From: Actinomycetota bacterium
Lineage (GTDB): Bacteria > Actinomycetota > Actinomycetes > S36-B12
Direction: 5' to 3'
Assembly: GCA_947449035.1 (NCBI GenBank)
Contig: CANFQC010000006.1
Coordinates: 20,991-84,990 of the forward strand
Length of the DNA stretch: 64,000 nucleotides
A model generated the notes under the pieces. That model saw nothing but the letters and a program-made list of their open reading frames with translations, did not search any database and had not been told where the DNA came from. How positions within the stretch are numbered: the first letter of the stretch is position 1; each line of letters opens with the position of its first letter. Positions 9,542 through 20,660 of the stretch are shown piece by piece. The position numbers and the translations under genes were made by a program.

Positions 9542-10531
9542 ATGAGCACGCAGGGCACCGTCGCAGTGCGCAATGCCGTCGAGGCGGCGTGCGTCGATCT
9601 CGCTGACAACGCTCTCGTGCTCGTGGCCTGTTCAGGGGGCCCAGACTCGCTCGCGCTCGCTGCCTGCACGGCGTGGGTGGGGGAGCGTCAGAGGTTTCGC
9701 GTTGGTGCAGTGATTGTCGATCATGGATTACAGGACGATTCGGCGGAGGTTGCCGAGGCAGCGGCACATGCGTGCCGAGCGTTCGGTCTTGATCCTGTGG
9801 TCATCGAGAAGGTTCAGGTTGGCTCGGCGGGTGGACCGGAGGCGGCAGCGCGCGATGCGCGATATGCAGCACTGAGTGCGACCGCTGATTCCCTGGGCGC
9901 CGGTGCGGTGCTGCTCGGGCACACTCGCGAAGACCAAGCCGAGACCGTGCTGTTGCGGCTCGCACGTGGATCGGGCGCGCGATCACTTTCTGCCATGTCG
10001 CCTGCGAACGGAATGTGGCGACGACCCATGCTTGATATCGCGCGCGCTGTCGTGCATGAATGCGCGGCTGAGGAATGCGCACGCATTGGGGTCACGCCGT
10101 GGAGTGATCCGCACAATTCCGATCCGTCGTATTCGCGAGTGCGCGTGCGTGAAGCACTCCCCGTGCTCGCGGAAACCCTCGGCGATGGCGTCATCGGCGG
10201 TCTCGCGCGCTCGGCGCAGCTACTTCGCGACGATGCCGATGCCCTCGATGCATGGGCGATGGTCGAGATTGCTACGCACGTTCTCGATGCCCAGCCCGGC
10301 TGCTCCATTGACGTGGCCGCACTCGAGTCGATGCCCAAGGCAATCCGGACTCGCATCTACAAGGTGATGTGCGAGCGGTGCGGCAGTGCAGAACTCGATG
10401 CTGGTCATATCGCCGGTATCGACGAGTTGATCACCCGCTGGCATGGGCAGGGCACCCTCAATCTGCCCGGGCGGGTGAATGCGGCTCGCGAGTATGGAAG
10501 GCTGTCAGTCTGGCCCCCGAAGATGGAGTGA
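9542..10531 (+). CDS. tilS: tRNA(Ile)-lysidine synthetase
   Basis: PP-loop VACSGGPDSLALA; GHTREDQAETVLLRLARGSG; upstream of hpt-ftsH. Confidence 0.93.
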   Translation: MSTQGTVAVRNAVEAACVDLADNALVLVACSGGPDSLALAACTAWVGERQRFRVGAVIVDHGLQDDSAEVAEAAAHACRAFGLDPVVIEKVQVGSAGGPEAAARDARYAALSATADSLGAGAVLLGHTREDQAETVLLRLARGSGARSLSAMSPANGMWRRPMLDIARAVVHECAAEECARIGVTPWSDPHNSDPSYSRVRVREALPVLAETLGDGVIGGLARSAQLLRDDADALDAWAMVEIATHVLDAQPGCSIDVAALESMPKAIRTRIYKVMCERCGSAELDAGHIAGIDELITRWHGQGTLNLPGRVNAAREYGRLSVWPPKME

Positions 10532-10534
10532 TGC

Positions 10535-11089
10535 GTGCACGCTGAGGATCTCGGAAACGATCTCGCCGAAGTACTGCTGAGCGAGGAGCAGATCCACGCG
10601 CGTATCAAGGAGCTCGCCGATCAGATTGAGATCGACTACGAAGGGCAAGATCTCCTTCTCGTCGGAGTTCTCAAGGGCGCAGTCATGGTGATGGCCGATC
10701 TCGCGCGCTCACTGACCCGGCACGTGGGCATGGACTGGATGGCAGTGTCGTCCTACGGCTCGGGCACCAAGAGCAGCGGCGTGGTGCGCATTCTCAAGGA
10801 TCTCGACGCAGATATCGCGGGTCGCAACGTGCTCCTCGTCGAGGACATCCTCGACTCGGGTCTGACCCTCTCGTGGCTGTTGCGCAATCTCTCCTCCCGT
10901 GGCCCGGCCTCAGTTGAGGTGTTCACCTTGATGCGCAAGCCTGACGCCGTCAAGGTGCCCATCACTCCCAAGTACTGCGGATTCGACATCCCCAACGAGT
11001 TCGTCGTGGGCTATGGCCTCGACTATGCCCAGAACTACCGGAATCTGCGTTCGGTGGCGATCCTCGCCCCTCACGTGTACGGCGCCTGA
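10535..11089 (+). CDS. hpt: hypoxanthine phosphoribosyltransferase
   Basis: [41 protein letters not shown] start. Confidence 0.95.
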   Translation: MHAEDLGNDLAEVLLSEEQIHARIKELADQIEIDYEGQDLLLVGVLKGAVMVMADLARSLTRHVGMDWMAVSSYGSGTKSSGVVRILKDLDADIAGRNVLLVEDILDSGLTLSWLLRNLSSRGPASVEVFTLMRKPDAVKVPITPKYCGFDIPNEFVVGYGLDYAQNYRNLRSVAILAPHVYGA

Positions 11090-11188
11090 CCTGCTCGTTG
11101 GCCCCCGAAGCCTGAGGAGCCGTCCGCCCTTGGCGGAAGCCCCTTAGCCGCGGGAGCGGCCCCCGTGGCGACGGGGTAACCTCATGAG

Positions 11189-13185
<1,997 letters not shown>

Positions 13186-13186
<1 letters not shown>

Positions 13187-13797
13187 TGTCCGACATCAAT
13201 CGGGTCTCGCTGCCTGACGGTGTTGTCACTCGTGAATTCGACGCAGCCGCGGCTGAGGCGGCGGTGCGCCAGCTGCTCATCGCCATCGGCGAAGATCCCG
13301 ATCGCGATGGCCTGAGCGATACGCCGGCTCGAGTCGCACGTGCCTACGCCGAGATGTTCGGCGGCCTGCGCCAGACTCCCGAAGAGGTGCTCACCACCAC
13401 CTTCGATGCCGGTCATGACGAGATGGTGATCGTGAAGGACATCGAGCTCTACTCCACGTGTGAGCATCACTTGGTTCCCTTTCACGGTGTTGCCCACATC
13501 GGTTACATCCCCAATGCCAATGGGCGCATCACGGGGCTTTCCAAGCTCGCACGTCTCGTCGACATCTTCGCCAAGCGTCCGCAGGTTCAAGAGCGCTTGA
13601 CCACTCAGGTAGCTGATTCGCTGGTGCGCATCCTCGAGCCGCGTGGGGCGATCGTCGTCATGGAATGCGAGCACCTGTGCATGTCGATGCGTGGCGTTCG
13701 CAAGCCGGGCTCTCGAACGATCACCAGTGCCGTTCGCGGATCACTTCGTGACCCTGCTTCGCGCGCGGAGGCCATGTCGCTCATCATGGGGCGCTAG
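13186..13797 (+). CDS. folE: GTP cyclohydrolase I
   Basis: [44 protein letters not shown]. Confidence 0.97.
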
Positions 13798-13799
13798 CG

Positions 13800-14660
13800 A
13801 TGTCACAGTCGGCTGACGAAACTCTGACTCGTTTGCCAATGCTCGGCCCGATCGTCTTCGGTGTCATCAACACCACTCCCGATTCCTTCTCTGATGGTGG
13901 CAAGTTCGCCGACGCCTCCAATGCAATTGATGCGGGAATCCGACTCCATCGCGAGGGTGCAGACGTCATCGACGTGGGTGGCGAGTCGACACGTCCGGGG
14001 GCAGTGCGAGTGTCTGCCGACGAAGAGTGCGGCCGCGTGCTGCCGGTTATCGACGGACTTGTCGCGGCAGGCGTGCCGGTGAGCATCGACACCATGCGCG
14101 CTTCGACCGCGCGCGCCGCTGTTGAGCACGGTGCGACCTACGTGAATGACGTCAGCGGTGGTCTTGCTGATGAATCCATGTTTTCAGTCGTCGCCGAACT
14201 GAACGTGCCGATCATCGTGATGCACTGGCGTGCGCATTCGAATGAGATGGATAAGTGGGCGAAGTACGACGATGTCGTGATGGACGTCGTTAATGAGCTT
14301 ACGGCTCGGGTGCGAGACGCCCTCAAGGCCGGAATCGCTCGCGAGAACATCATCGTCGACCCGGGGCTCGGCTTCGCCAAGGAGGCCGAGCACAACTGGG
14401 CTCTGCTGCGCGGACTTCCGCGCCTGGTGGCCATGGGCTTCCCGGTGATGGTGGGTGCGTCACGCAAGCGCTTTCTCGGTGCTTTGCTCGCTGACGATGA
14501 TGGCAATCCGCGCGACCCCGCTGGGCGTGATGAGGCCTCGGCCGTGATCTCGGCTCTCGCAGCAGAGCGCGGCGCCCGGTATTTGCGGGTACATGATGTG
14601 GCTCGTACGCGCGATGCTCTTCGCGTGCGTCAGGCATGGATAACCGGAGGTCAGGCATGA
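13800..14660 (+). CDS. folP: dihydropteroate synthase
   Basis: GVINTTPDSFSDGGKF; ADVIDVGGESTRPGA; IVDPGLGFAK. Confidence 0.97.
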   Translation: MSQSADETLTRLPMLGPIVFGVINTTPDSFSDGGKFADASNAIDAGIRLHREGADVIDVGGESTRPGAVRVSADEECGRVLPVIDGLVAAGVPVSIDTMRASTARAAVEHGATYVNDVSGGLADESMFSVVAELNVPIIVMHWRAHSNEMDKWAKYDDVVMDVVNELTARVRDALKAGIARENIIVDPGLGFAKEAEHNWALLRGLPRLVAMGFPVMVGASRKRFLGALLADDDGNPRDPAGRDEASAVISALAAERGARYLRVHDVARTRDALRVRQAWITGGQA

Positions 14661-15016
14661 GCGATCGCATCACGATCACGGGCATCACCGGTCACGGCTA
14701 CCACGGCGTCCTGGCGTCAGAAAAAGCTGAGGGCCAGCCCTTCATTGTCGATGTGGTTCTCGACACCGATATCCGCGCAGCCGCGGCATCAGATGATCTC
14801 ACTCGCACGATCGACTACAGCGTGATCGCCGAGCTCGTGCACTCGCACATCACCGGCGAGGGTTACGACCTCATCGAGACCTTGGCCGAGCGAATTGCTG
14901 CCGCAGTTCTCGGTGCCTGTTCAGCGTCTGCTGTCGAAATCACGGTGAACAAGCCCAATGCCCCCATCTCGGTACCTTTCACCAACGTCAGCATCTCGAT
15001 CCGCCGGGAACGCTGA
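14657..15016 (+). CDS. folB: dihydroneopterin aldolase
   Basis: ITITGITGHGYHGVLASEKAEGQPFIVDVVL; operon position between folP and folK. Confidence 0.95.
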   Translation: MSDRITITGITGHGYHGVLASEKAEGQPFIVDVVLDTDIRAAAASDDLTRTIDYSVIAELVHSHITGEGYDLIETLAERIAAAVLGACSASAVEITVNKPNAPISVPFTNVSISIRRER

Positions 15017-15492
15017 TGACTCGGGCGGTCATCGCCCTCGGGGCGAATCTAGGTGACGCCCGCGCAGCCCTGGCTGGTGCTGTTGAGGCCATCACTGCCA
15101 CTGCTGGCGTGACGGTGCTGGCTGAGTCCTCCGTCTACTCGACCGCGCCGATCGGGGGAGTCGAGCAGCCGGACTACCTCAATGCCGTCGTGGTCGTGGA
15201 CACCTCACTGAGCCCGCATGAGCTGCTAGACCGCCTCCATGACATCGAGAACGCCTGGCATCGCACCCGTGAGGTGCGGTGGGGCCCCCGCACCCTGGAT
15301 CTTGACCTCATCGATTACGCCGGCGTCACCTCAGGTGACCCGGAATTGACCCTCCCGCACCCACGGGCCCATGAGCGGGCCTTTGTCCTGGTGCCCTGGC
15401 TGGAGGCCGACTCCGAGGCCGAATTGACCGGATTCGGCCCCGTGGCAGGGCTTGTCCCTGCCTTGGGTGACCAAGCGATAACGATCGCCTGA
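15016..15492 (+). CDS. folK: 2-amino-4-hydroxy-6-hydroxymethyldihydropteridine diphosphokinase
   Basis: ALGANLGDARAAL; RTREVRWGPRTLDLDLIDY; LPHPRAHERAFVLVPW. Confidence 0.96.
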   Translation: MTRAVIALGANLGDARAALAGAVEAITATAGVTVLAESSVYSTAPIGGVEQPDYLNAVVVVDTSLSPHELLDRLHDIENAWHRTREVRWGPRTLDLDLIDYAGVTSGDPELTLPHPRAHERAFVLVPWLEADSEAELTGFGPVAGLVPALGDQAITIA

Positions 15493-15584
15493 ATCCGCTG
15501 ACATTTCGGGCACGGCTGCCTAGGCTGGCCCCGTTACTTGAGCCAGGCTTGAGTAACGTCCACTCACCGCTAGAAGGAGTCTCG

Positions 15585-16367
15585 ATGGGCCAGTTGGATG
15601 GCAAGGTAGCCGTCATCACCGCAAGCACCCGCAGCATCGGCCGCGGAATCGCCGAGGCGTTTCACGCCGAGGGCGCCAAGGTTGTCGTCAGCGGCCGTAA
15701 TCCCGAAAAGGGCGCGAAGGCCATCGAGGAGATGGGTGGCGGCGATCGTCTCCATTTCATCGCAGCCAATGCATCGAAGCAGGCTGACATCGAGGCCCTG
15801 GTCGACGGCACCGTCGAGAAGTTCGGCCGCGTTGACATCATCGTTCCGAACGCCGGTGGCGTTGCCAACACCGCGCCCGTCGCCATGATGAGCGACGAGG
15901 AGTGGCAGTACGAGCTCGACTTCAACATCAACCAGACTTTCTGGATGACCCGTCGTGCGCTCAAGTACATGATCCCGCAGCAGCACGGTCGCATCATCGG
16001 CATGTCGTCGATGTACGGCAAGATCTCAACGATGGCAGTGCCGGGTTACATCACCAACAAGCACGCCATCATCGGCCTGATGAAGGCAGTGGCCAAGGAG
16101 GTCGGCACCCAGGGCATCACCGCGAATGCGATCTGCCCCGGCTTCGTGCCCACCGACATGTTCTACGAGACCGGCCCCGCGACCGTCGAGGCCATGGGCC
16201 TGCCGGATCTCGATGCCCTCGCACAGATCATGTACTCGGTTACCTGCATCCAGCGTCCGAACACGGTCGAGGAAGTTGCAGCTGCTTGCGTACTGCTCGC
16301 CTCGGATCTCGGCGCCGGCATCAGCGGCACCACGATCAACGTCGACGGTGGCGCATCGCCGTACTAA
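15585..16367 (+). CDS. SDR family oxidoreductase
   Basis: GKVAVITASTRSIGRGIA, Tyr/Lys YITNKHAIIG, DGGASPY C-terminus; start at ATG 15585 after AAGGAG. Confidence 0.92.
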   Translation: MGQLDGKVAVITASTRSIGRGIAEAFHAEGAKVVVSGRNPEKGAKAIEEMGGGDRLHFIAANASKQADIEALVDGTVEKFGRVDIIVPNAGGVANTAPVAMMSDEEWQYELDFNINQTFWMTRRALKYMIPQQHGRIIGMSSMYGKISTMAVPGYITNKHAIIGLMKAVAKEVGTQGITANAICPGFVPTDMFYETGPATVEAMGLPDLDALAQIMYSVTCIQRPNTVEEVAAACVLLASDLGAGISGTTINVDGGASPY

Positions 16368-16380
16368 GCCTCACCACGAC

Positions 16381-16408
16381 AGCGGTCACCCTCCACGGGG
16401 TGGCCGCT
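16381..16408. terminator. putative intrinsic terminator between two SDR genes
   Basis: AGCGGTCACCC-tccac-GGGGTGGCCGCT stem followed by TTTCGTGTTTTC. Confidence 0.55.
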
Positions 16409-16511
16409 TTCGTGTTTTCGGAAGCAATTTCGCCGAAATTTCCCCACGAGAACAAGGGGTTACTTACTAGAGTGATTCTCAAGTAATCCCGAATCCCTCG
16501 AAAGGACGCCC

Positions 16512-17291
16512 ATGTCCGCACTCGGTAATCTCGATGCCTCCTTCGCCGGCACTACGACCATCGTCACCGGCGGTGCTGGTGGCATGGGCCGTGCCATCAC
16601 CTTGGCCTTCAGTGCCGCAGGATCGAACATCGTTGTCGCTGACATGAACGATGCCAGTGGCAGCGAGATCGTCGACATGGTCAAGGCGCAAGGCGGCAAT
16701 GCCGTGTACGTGCGCACCAACGTGGCTGTGGCGGAAGATGTCCAGGCAATGGTCAAGACAGCGGTCGATACTTACGGCGGACTGAACTTCGCGGTAAATG
16801 CCGCTGCCATCGAGTTCGAGGTTGATTTTCTTGCCGATCTCGCCGACGAGGATTTCGATCGCATGATCGCGGTCAACCTGCGCTCGGTGTTCTTGTCGAT
16901 GAAGCATGAGATCAAGGCGATGCTGCCGAAGGGTGGGGCAATCGTGAACATTGCCTCGACCAACTCCTACCGTCCGCAGCCGCACCAGTCTGCCTACACC
17001 GCGAGCAAGTTCGGCGTGCTCGGCATCACGAAGTCTGCAGCTATCGACTACGCCTCCCAGGGCATCCGCATCAACGCCATCTGCCCCGGCGGCATCGATA
17101 CCCCGATGCTTCGTGGCGCTATCGAGAAGCGCGGGCGTGATCCGCAGGAGGTGGCCAACCGGCTTTCAGTGAACGGACGTTTCGGCACCGCTGATGAGAT
17201 CGCGGCTGCTGCGTTGTGGCTGTGCTCAGATGCCTCGTCCTACACCTTCGGGCACGCACTGGCAGTCGACGGTGGCTACCTCGCGCGATGA
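16512..17291 (+). CDS. SDR family oxidoreductase
   Basis: TTIVTGGAGGMGRAITLAFSAAG; YTASKFGVLG; ICPGGIDTPM. Confidence 0.93.
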   Translation: MSALGNLDASFAGTTTIVTGGAGGMGRAITLAFSAAGSNIVVADMNDASGSEIVDMVKAQGGNAVYVRTNVAVAEDVQAMVKTAVDTYGGLNFAVNAAAIEFEVDFLADLADEDFDRMIAVNLRSVFLSMKHEIKAMLPKGGAIVNIASTNSYRPQPHQSAYTASKFGVLGITKSAAIDYASQGIRINAICPGGIDTPMLRGAIEKRGRDPQEVANRLSVNGRFGTADEIAAAALWLCSDASSYTFGHALAVDGGYLAR

Positions 17292-18325
17292 GCTCCGACG
17301 TCGAATTCAGCGTGCACGGCGGCATCGGCCGCATCACGCTCAACCGCCCCAAGGCGCGTAATGCGTTGACCACCGGCATGGTGCTTTCGATCAAGGAACA
17401 GCTCGACGCGTGGGATCTCGACCCTGCAGTTCGAGCCGTAGTCGTTGTTGGTGCCGGTGAGCACGGACTCTGCGCAGGCGGCGATGTGCGCGACATGCAG
17501 GCCAGCGCCATTCGAGGCGATGCTGATGTAGCGGAGTTCTTCCGCGCTGAGTATCGAATGAACGCGCGCATCCATCAGTTCGCCAAGCCCTACATCTCGA
17601 TAATGGATGGTCTCGCCATGGGTGGGGGCATCGGCGTCTCGGCCCATGGCAGCGTCCGCATTGTCACCGAGCGCTCGCTCCTAGCCATGCCAGAGGTCAC
17701 GATTGGCATCTGCACCGATGTGGGCTCCACCTGGCTGCTCTCCCGAGCACCCGGGCAGGTCGGCACCTATCTCGCACTCACGGGCAGCACCTTCGGCCCA
17801 GGTGACGCGATCTACTGCGGCTTTGCTGACCACTTCATGCCAGTGGCTGATCTGGCGAACTTCGTGCATCGTCTCGAGACGGAGTCGATCGACTCGCTGA
17901 TAGCAGAGCTCTGCGCGCCTGCCCCGGCCTCGCCGTTGGCTGGCATGCATTCATGGATCGACGAGTGCTTTGCATTCGACACGGTGGCAGAGATCCTCGA
18001 GGCACTTGACGCAAGCGCCTCCCCCGAAGCCAATGCGACCGCCGACCTGATTCGTACGAAGTCACCCTCAGCGGTGGCCGTGACTCTTGAGGCCATACGA
18101 CGGACTCGGTTCGCCGAGTCGGTGGAGCACGTTCTCGAAGCCGACTTCCTGGTCGCCTGCTACCTGATGTATCAGCACGATGCCATCGAAGGTGTCCGCG
18201 CGCTGATCGTCGACAAGGACAGGAATCCGAAGTGGCAGCCGCCAACGAATGCTGGTGTCACGCGGTCGTATATCGAGGCGGCCTTCGAGCCGTCGATCTA
18301 CGGCAGCCTCGGCCTGCTCGGCTAG
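17288..18325 (+). CDS. enoyl-CoA hydratase/isomerase family, 3-hydroxyisobutyryl-CoA hydrolase-like
   Basis: GRITLNRPKARNALTTGMV; GLCAGGDVRDM; MDGLAMGGGIGVSAHGSVRIVTE; MPEVTIGICTDVGSTWLLSRAPG. Confidence 0.87.
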   Translation: MSSDVEFSVHGGIGRITLNRPKARNALTTGMVLSIKEQLDAWDLDPAVRAVVVVGAGEHGLCAGGDVRDMQASAIRGDADVAEFFRAEYRMNARIHQFAKPYISIMDGLAMGGGIGVSAHGSVRIVTERSLLAMPEVTIGICTDVGSTWLLSRAPGQVGTYLALTGSTFGPGDAIYCGFADHFMPVADLANFVHRLETESIDSLIAELCAPAPASPLAGMHSWIDECFAFDTVAEILEALDASASPEANATADLIRTKSPSAVAVTLEAIRRTRFAESVEHVLEADFLVACYLMYQHDAIEGVRALIVDKDRNPKWQPPTNAGVTRSYIEAAFEPSIYGSLGLLG

Positions 18326-18443
18326 TGCCTGAATTGCAAGCCCAGCGCCAACGAACCGGCGTGCGTTCAACCGAGATCACCACTCATTCACCGCCCGCCG
18401 AATTACCGGAGTCAACACGAGCCGCGAAGCAGGGCGTCCTTGA

Positions 18444-18459
18444 TACGATTAGAGAAAGT
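18444..18459 (+). promoter_or_regulatory. copy 1 of a 16-nt promoter-proximal element TACGATTAGAGAAAGT
   Basis: 14/16 identical to 20597-20612; begins with a TAnnAT -10-like hexamer. Confidence 0.5.
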
Positions 18460-18480
18460 ATTTCACCAAGGGACACGTGC

Positions 18481-18600
18481 ATGCCGACTTCATTCGATAC
18501 GCCCAGAGCCCAGGTCTCGGCCGCACACTTAGTCAAGGGCCAGATGATGACTTGGGCAGCAGTGGCAGATCTCGTCGTGCGCGGCCAGCACAGTGACTGA
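18481..18600 (+). CDS. 39-aa small ORF overlapping the start of the sulfotransferase gene
   Basis: ATG 18481 after AAGGGA; MPTSFDTPRAQVSAAHLVKGQMMTWAAVADLVVRGQHSD*; its stop overlaps the GTG start at 18593 by 8 nt. Confidence 0.4.
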   Translation: MPTSFDTPRAQVSAAHLVKGQMMTWAAVADLVVRGQHSD

Positions 18601-20515
18601 ACTTGTCTTGTTGGGAGCCCCGCGAAGCGGTGCGGGCCTCCTCGCGGCAATCCTGAAGAGCGGTAGTGGTTGGGGCACGAGTGCACTGAGCACCGGGCAG
18701 CTTGAGGATTCAAACGCCGAACTCGGTGCGCAGTCGCGCGGATTCATCTCACATAACCTCGGCACTGTTGACGCGACACCGCGGGTACTCGATCTCGTGC
18801 GGCAGGCCGCAACACAGATCGCGCCAGCCGACTCTGAAGGCATCGTCGACTGGAACCCGCGCCTGTCGGTGCGGGTAGACCTTCTCGCGACCGCATTGCC
18901 GGACTCGAAGTTCGTGCTCGTCGTACGCCGGCCCGTCCCGACTATTAGTTCCTCGATGGACGCGTGGCGGACAAGGGAGTTCGCATCGATCCCTGACCTA
19001 CCCGATTGGTGGGGGGAGCCTTGGTCATTTCCGCTGATTGAGGGTTGGCGTGCGCTGATCGGTGCGCCGCCGGCTCAGGTGTGCGCCACGCAGTGGGCGG
19101 CCATCACTCACGACCTTCTCGACTCACTTGCGTCGCTGGATTCAAATCGCTGGGCGGTCTGCTCGTACGAGAACCTGATCGCGAACCCGGTGGAGGAGAT
19201 CGCAACGCTCACTCGGGCGCTCGGGATCCAGTGGACGGGGGAGATTCCTGACCCGCTCCCACTGATCAGTAGCGTTGTGACTGTTCCGGAAGCGGGGAAG
19301 TGGCAGCGCAATTGGCCGGAGCTGTCCGCAGCACTGCCGTCAATCCAGCCGACGATCGACCGATACCGAGAAGTGATCGAGGCCAAAGGCCCTGGAACTC
19401 CGTGGCCTGAACTCGAGCCGCTCGAGAAGCCACAAGCCGATGTGCGCACGATCGCGAGTGAGGGAACGCCGTTCTCCTCCTCGCATACCTCCACGATGGG
19501 TCAACTGCTCGAGCAGGCCAGAGCGTCACTAGTGATCACCACCTACAAGTCCGGTCATGTGATCCTCGCCCGTGCCGACGAGGGGAAGGTCAACACCGAG
19601 TTCAAGCACGTCAACCGGCCCATGGGTGTTGCCGTCGCGGGTGCGCGCCTGGCAATCGGCTCCGCGGACGCAATCCTCACTTTCACCGCGAACTCCGGCA
19701 TTGCCGCGCAGGTTCCCTCCCCTAAGCCTGTCGATGCGGCGTATGCGCCACGATCCATCGTCTTCACCGGTGACGTAGCCATCCATGACATGGCGTACGG
19801 AGCCGATGGCACGCTGTATTTCGTCAATACTCGCTTCTCGTGCCTGTGCCGCCAGGACATTGATTACTCATTCACCCCCGTATGGCGACCGACGTGGATC
19901 AGCGGTCTCGCTGCAGAAGACCGCTGCCACGTCAACGGGCTGGCGATGGTCGACGGTAAACCCCGCTACGTGAGTGCCCTGTCACAGACAGACGTCGCCG
20001 GCGGCTGGCGAGAACTCACAGGCACCTCGGGTGTCATCGTCGACATCACCACCGATCAGATCGTTGCCTCGGGCTTGGCAATGCCTCACTCGCCCCGATG
20101 GCATGACGGGCGACTGTGGGTGCTCGAATCAGGCAAGGGCTCACTGTCGACGGTTGATCTCGACACAGGTGCCTTGATTCACGTTGCGACGCTCCCGGGC
20201 TTCACCCGCGGGCTTAGTTTCATCGGCCCCTATGCCCTGGTCGGACTGTCGCAGGTGCGCGAATCCGTGTTCTCCTCGCTGCCCATTACCTCCCAGGCGG
20301 CCGAACGCAACTGTGGCGTATGGATGGTCGACACCCGCAACGGTTCGATCGCCGGATTCCTGAAATTCGACGGGGTGGTGCAGGAGATCTTTGAAGTGGC
20401 GGTGCTGCCTGCCACGTGGCCAACCATCATTGATCCGGGCGAGCTCACGATCAACGCCTTTGTGCTATCCGAGGAGACGCTCAAGGACATCGTCACGCCG
20501 CAGAAACCGGGTTAG
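18593..20515 (+). CDS. bidomain protein: N-terminal sulfotransferase plus C-terminal TIGR03032-family domain
   Basis: N-term LLGAPRSGAGLLAAIL (PAPS-loop-like) and FVLVVRRPVPTISSSMDAW. C-term IHDMAYGADGTLYFVNTRFSCLCRQDIDYSFTPVWRPTWISGLAAEDRCHVNGLAM...PHSPRWHDGRLWVLESGKGSL...GFTRGLSFIGPYALVGLSQVRES fits TIGR03032. Confidence 0.85.
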   Translation: MTELVLLGAPRSGAGLLAAILKSGSGWGTSALSTGQLEDSNAELGAQSRGFISHNLGTVDATPRVLDLVRQAATQIAPADSEGIVDWNPRLSVRVDLLATALPDSKFVLVVRRPVPTISSSMDAWRTREFASIPDLPDWWGEPWSFPLIEGWRALIGAPPAQVCATQWAAITHDLLDSLASLDSNRWAVCSYENLIANPVEEIATLTRALGIQWTGEIPDPLPLISSVVTVPEAGKWQRNWPELSAALPSIQPTIDRYREVIEAKGPGTPWPELEPLEKPQADVRTIASEGTPFSSSHTSTMGQLLEQARASLVITTYKSGHVILARADEGKVNTEFKHVNRPMGVAVAGARLAIGSADAILTFTANSGIAAQVPSPKPVDAAYAPRSIVFTGDVAIHDMAYGADGTLYFVNTRFSCLCRQDIDYSFTPVWRPTWISGLAAEDRCHVNGLAMVDGKPRYVSALSQTDVAGGWRELTGTSGVIVDITTDQIVASGLAMPHSPRWHDGRLWVLESGKGSLSTVDLDTGALIHVATLPGFTRGLSFIGPYALVGLSQVRESVFSSLPITSQAAERNCGVWMVDTRNGSIAGFLKFDGVVQEIFEVAVLPATWPTIIDPGELTINAFVLSEETLKDIVTPQKPG

Positions 20516-20596
20516 CGGAGCCGGCCACGATTCATTGGCGGGCGGGCCGAAGTGCCAGATCGACAGGCGAACGCCCTGAACCGTCTTGTAATATGT

Positions 20597-20612
20597 TAAA
20601 ATTAGAGAAAGT
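20597..20612 (+). promoter_or_regulatory. copy 2 of the 16-nt promoter-proximal element TAAAATTAGAGAAAGT
   Basis: Identical to copy 1 except 2 positions inside the -10-like hexamer. Confidence 0.5.
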
Positions 20613-20660
20613 TCCCTGTAAGTGGACCCAGTTTCGGAGAGTTCAAAGCATGAGCAGGTT

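Noticed and set aside
11090-11188. GC-rich hairpins between hpt and ftsH considered as an ncRNA/riboswitch
   Set aside because: Short stems only, no recognisable riboswitch core; could be a weak terminator or promoter spacer, not supportable.
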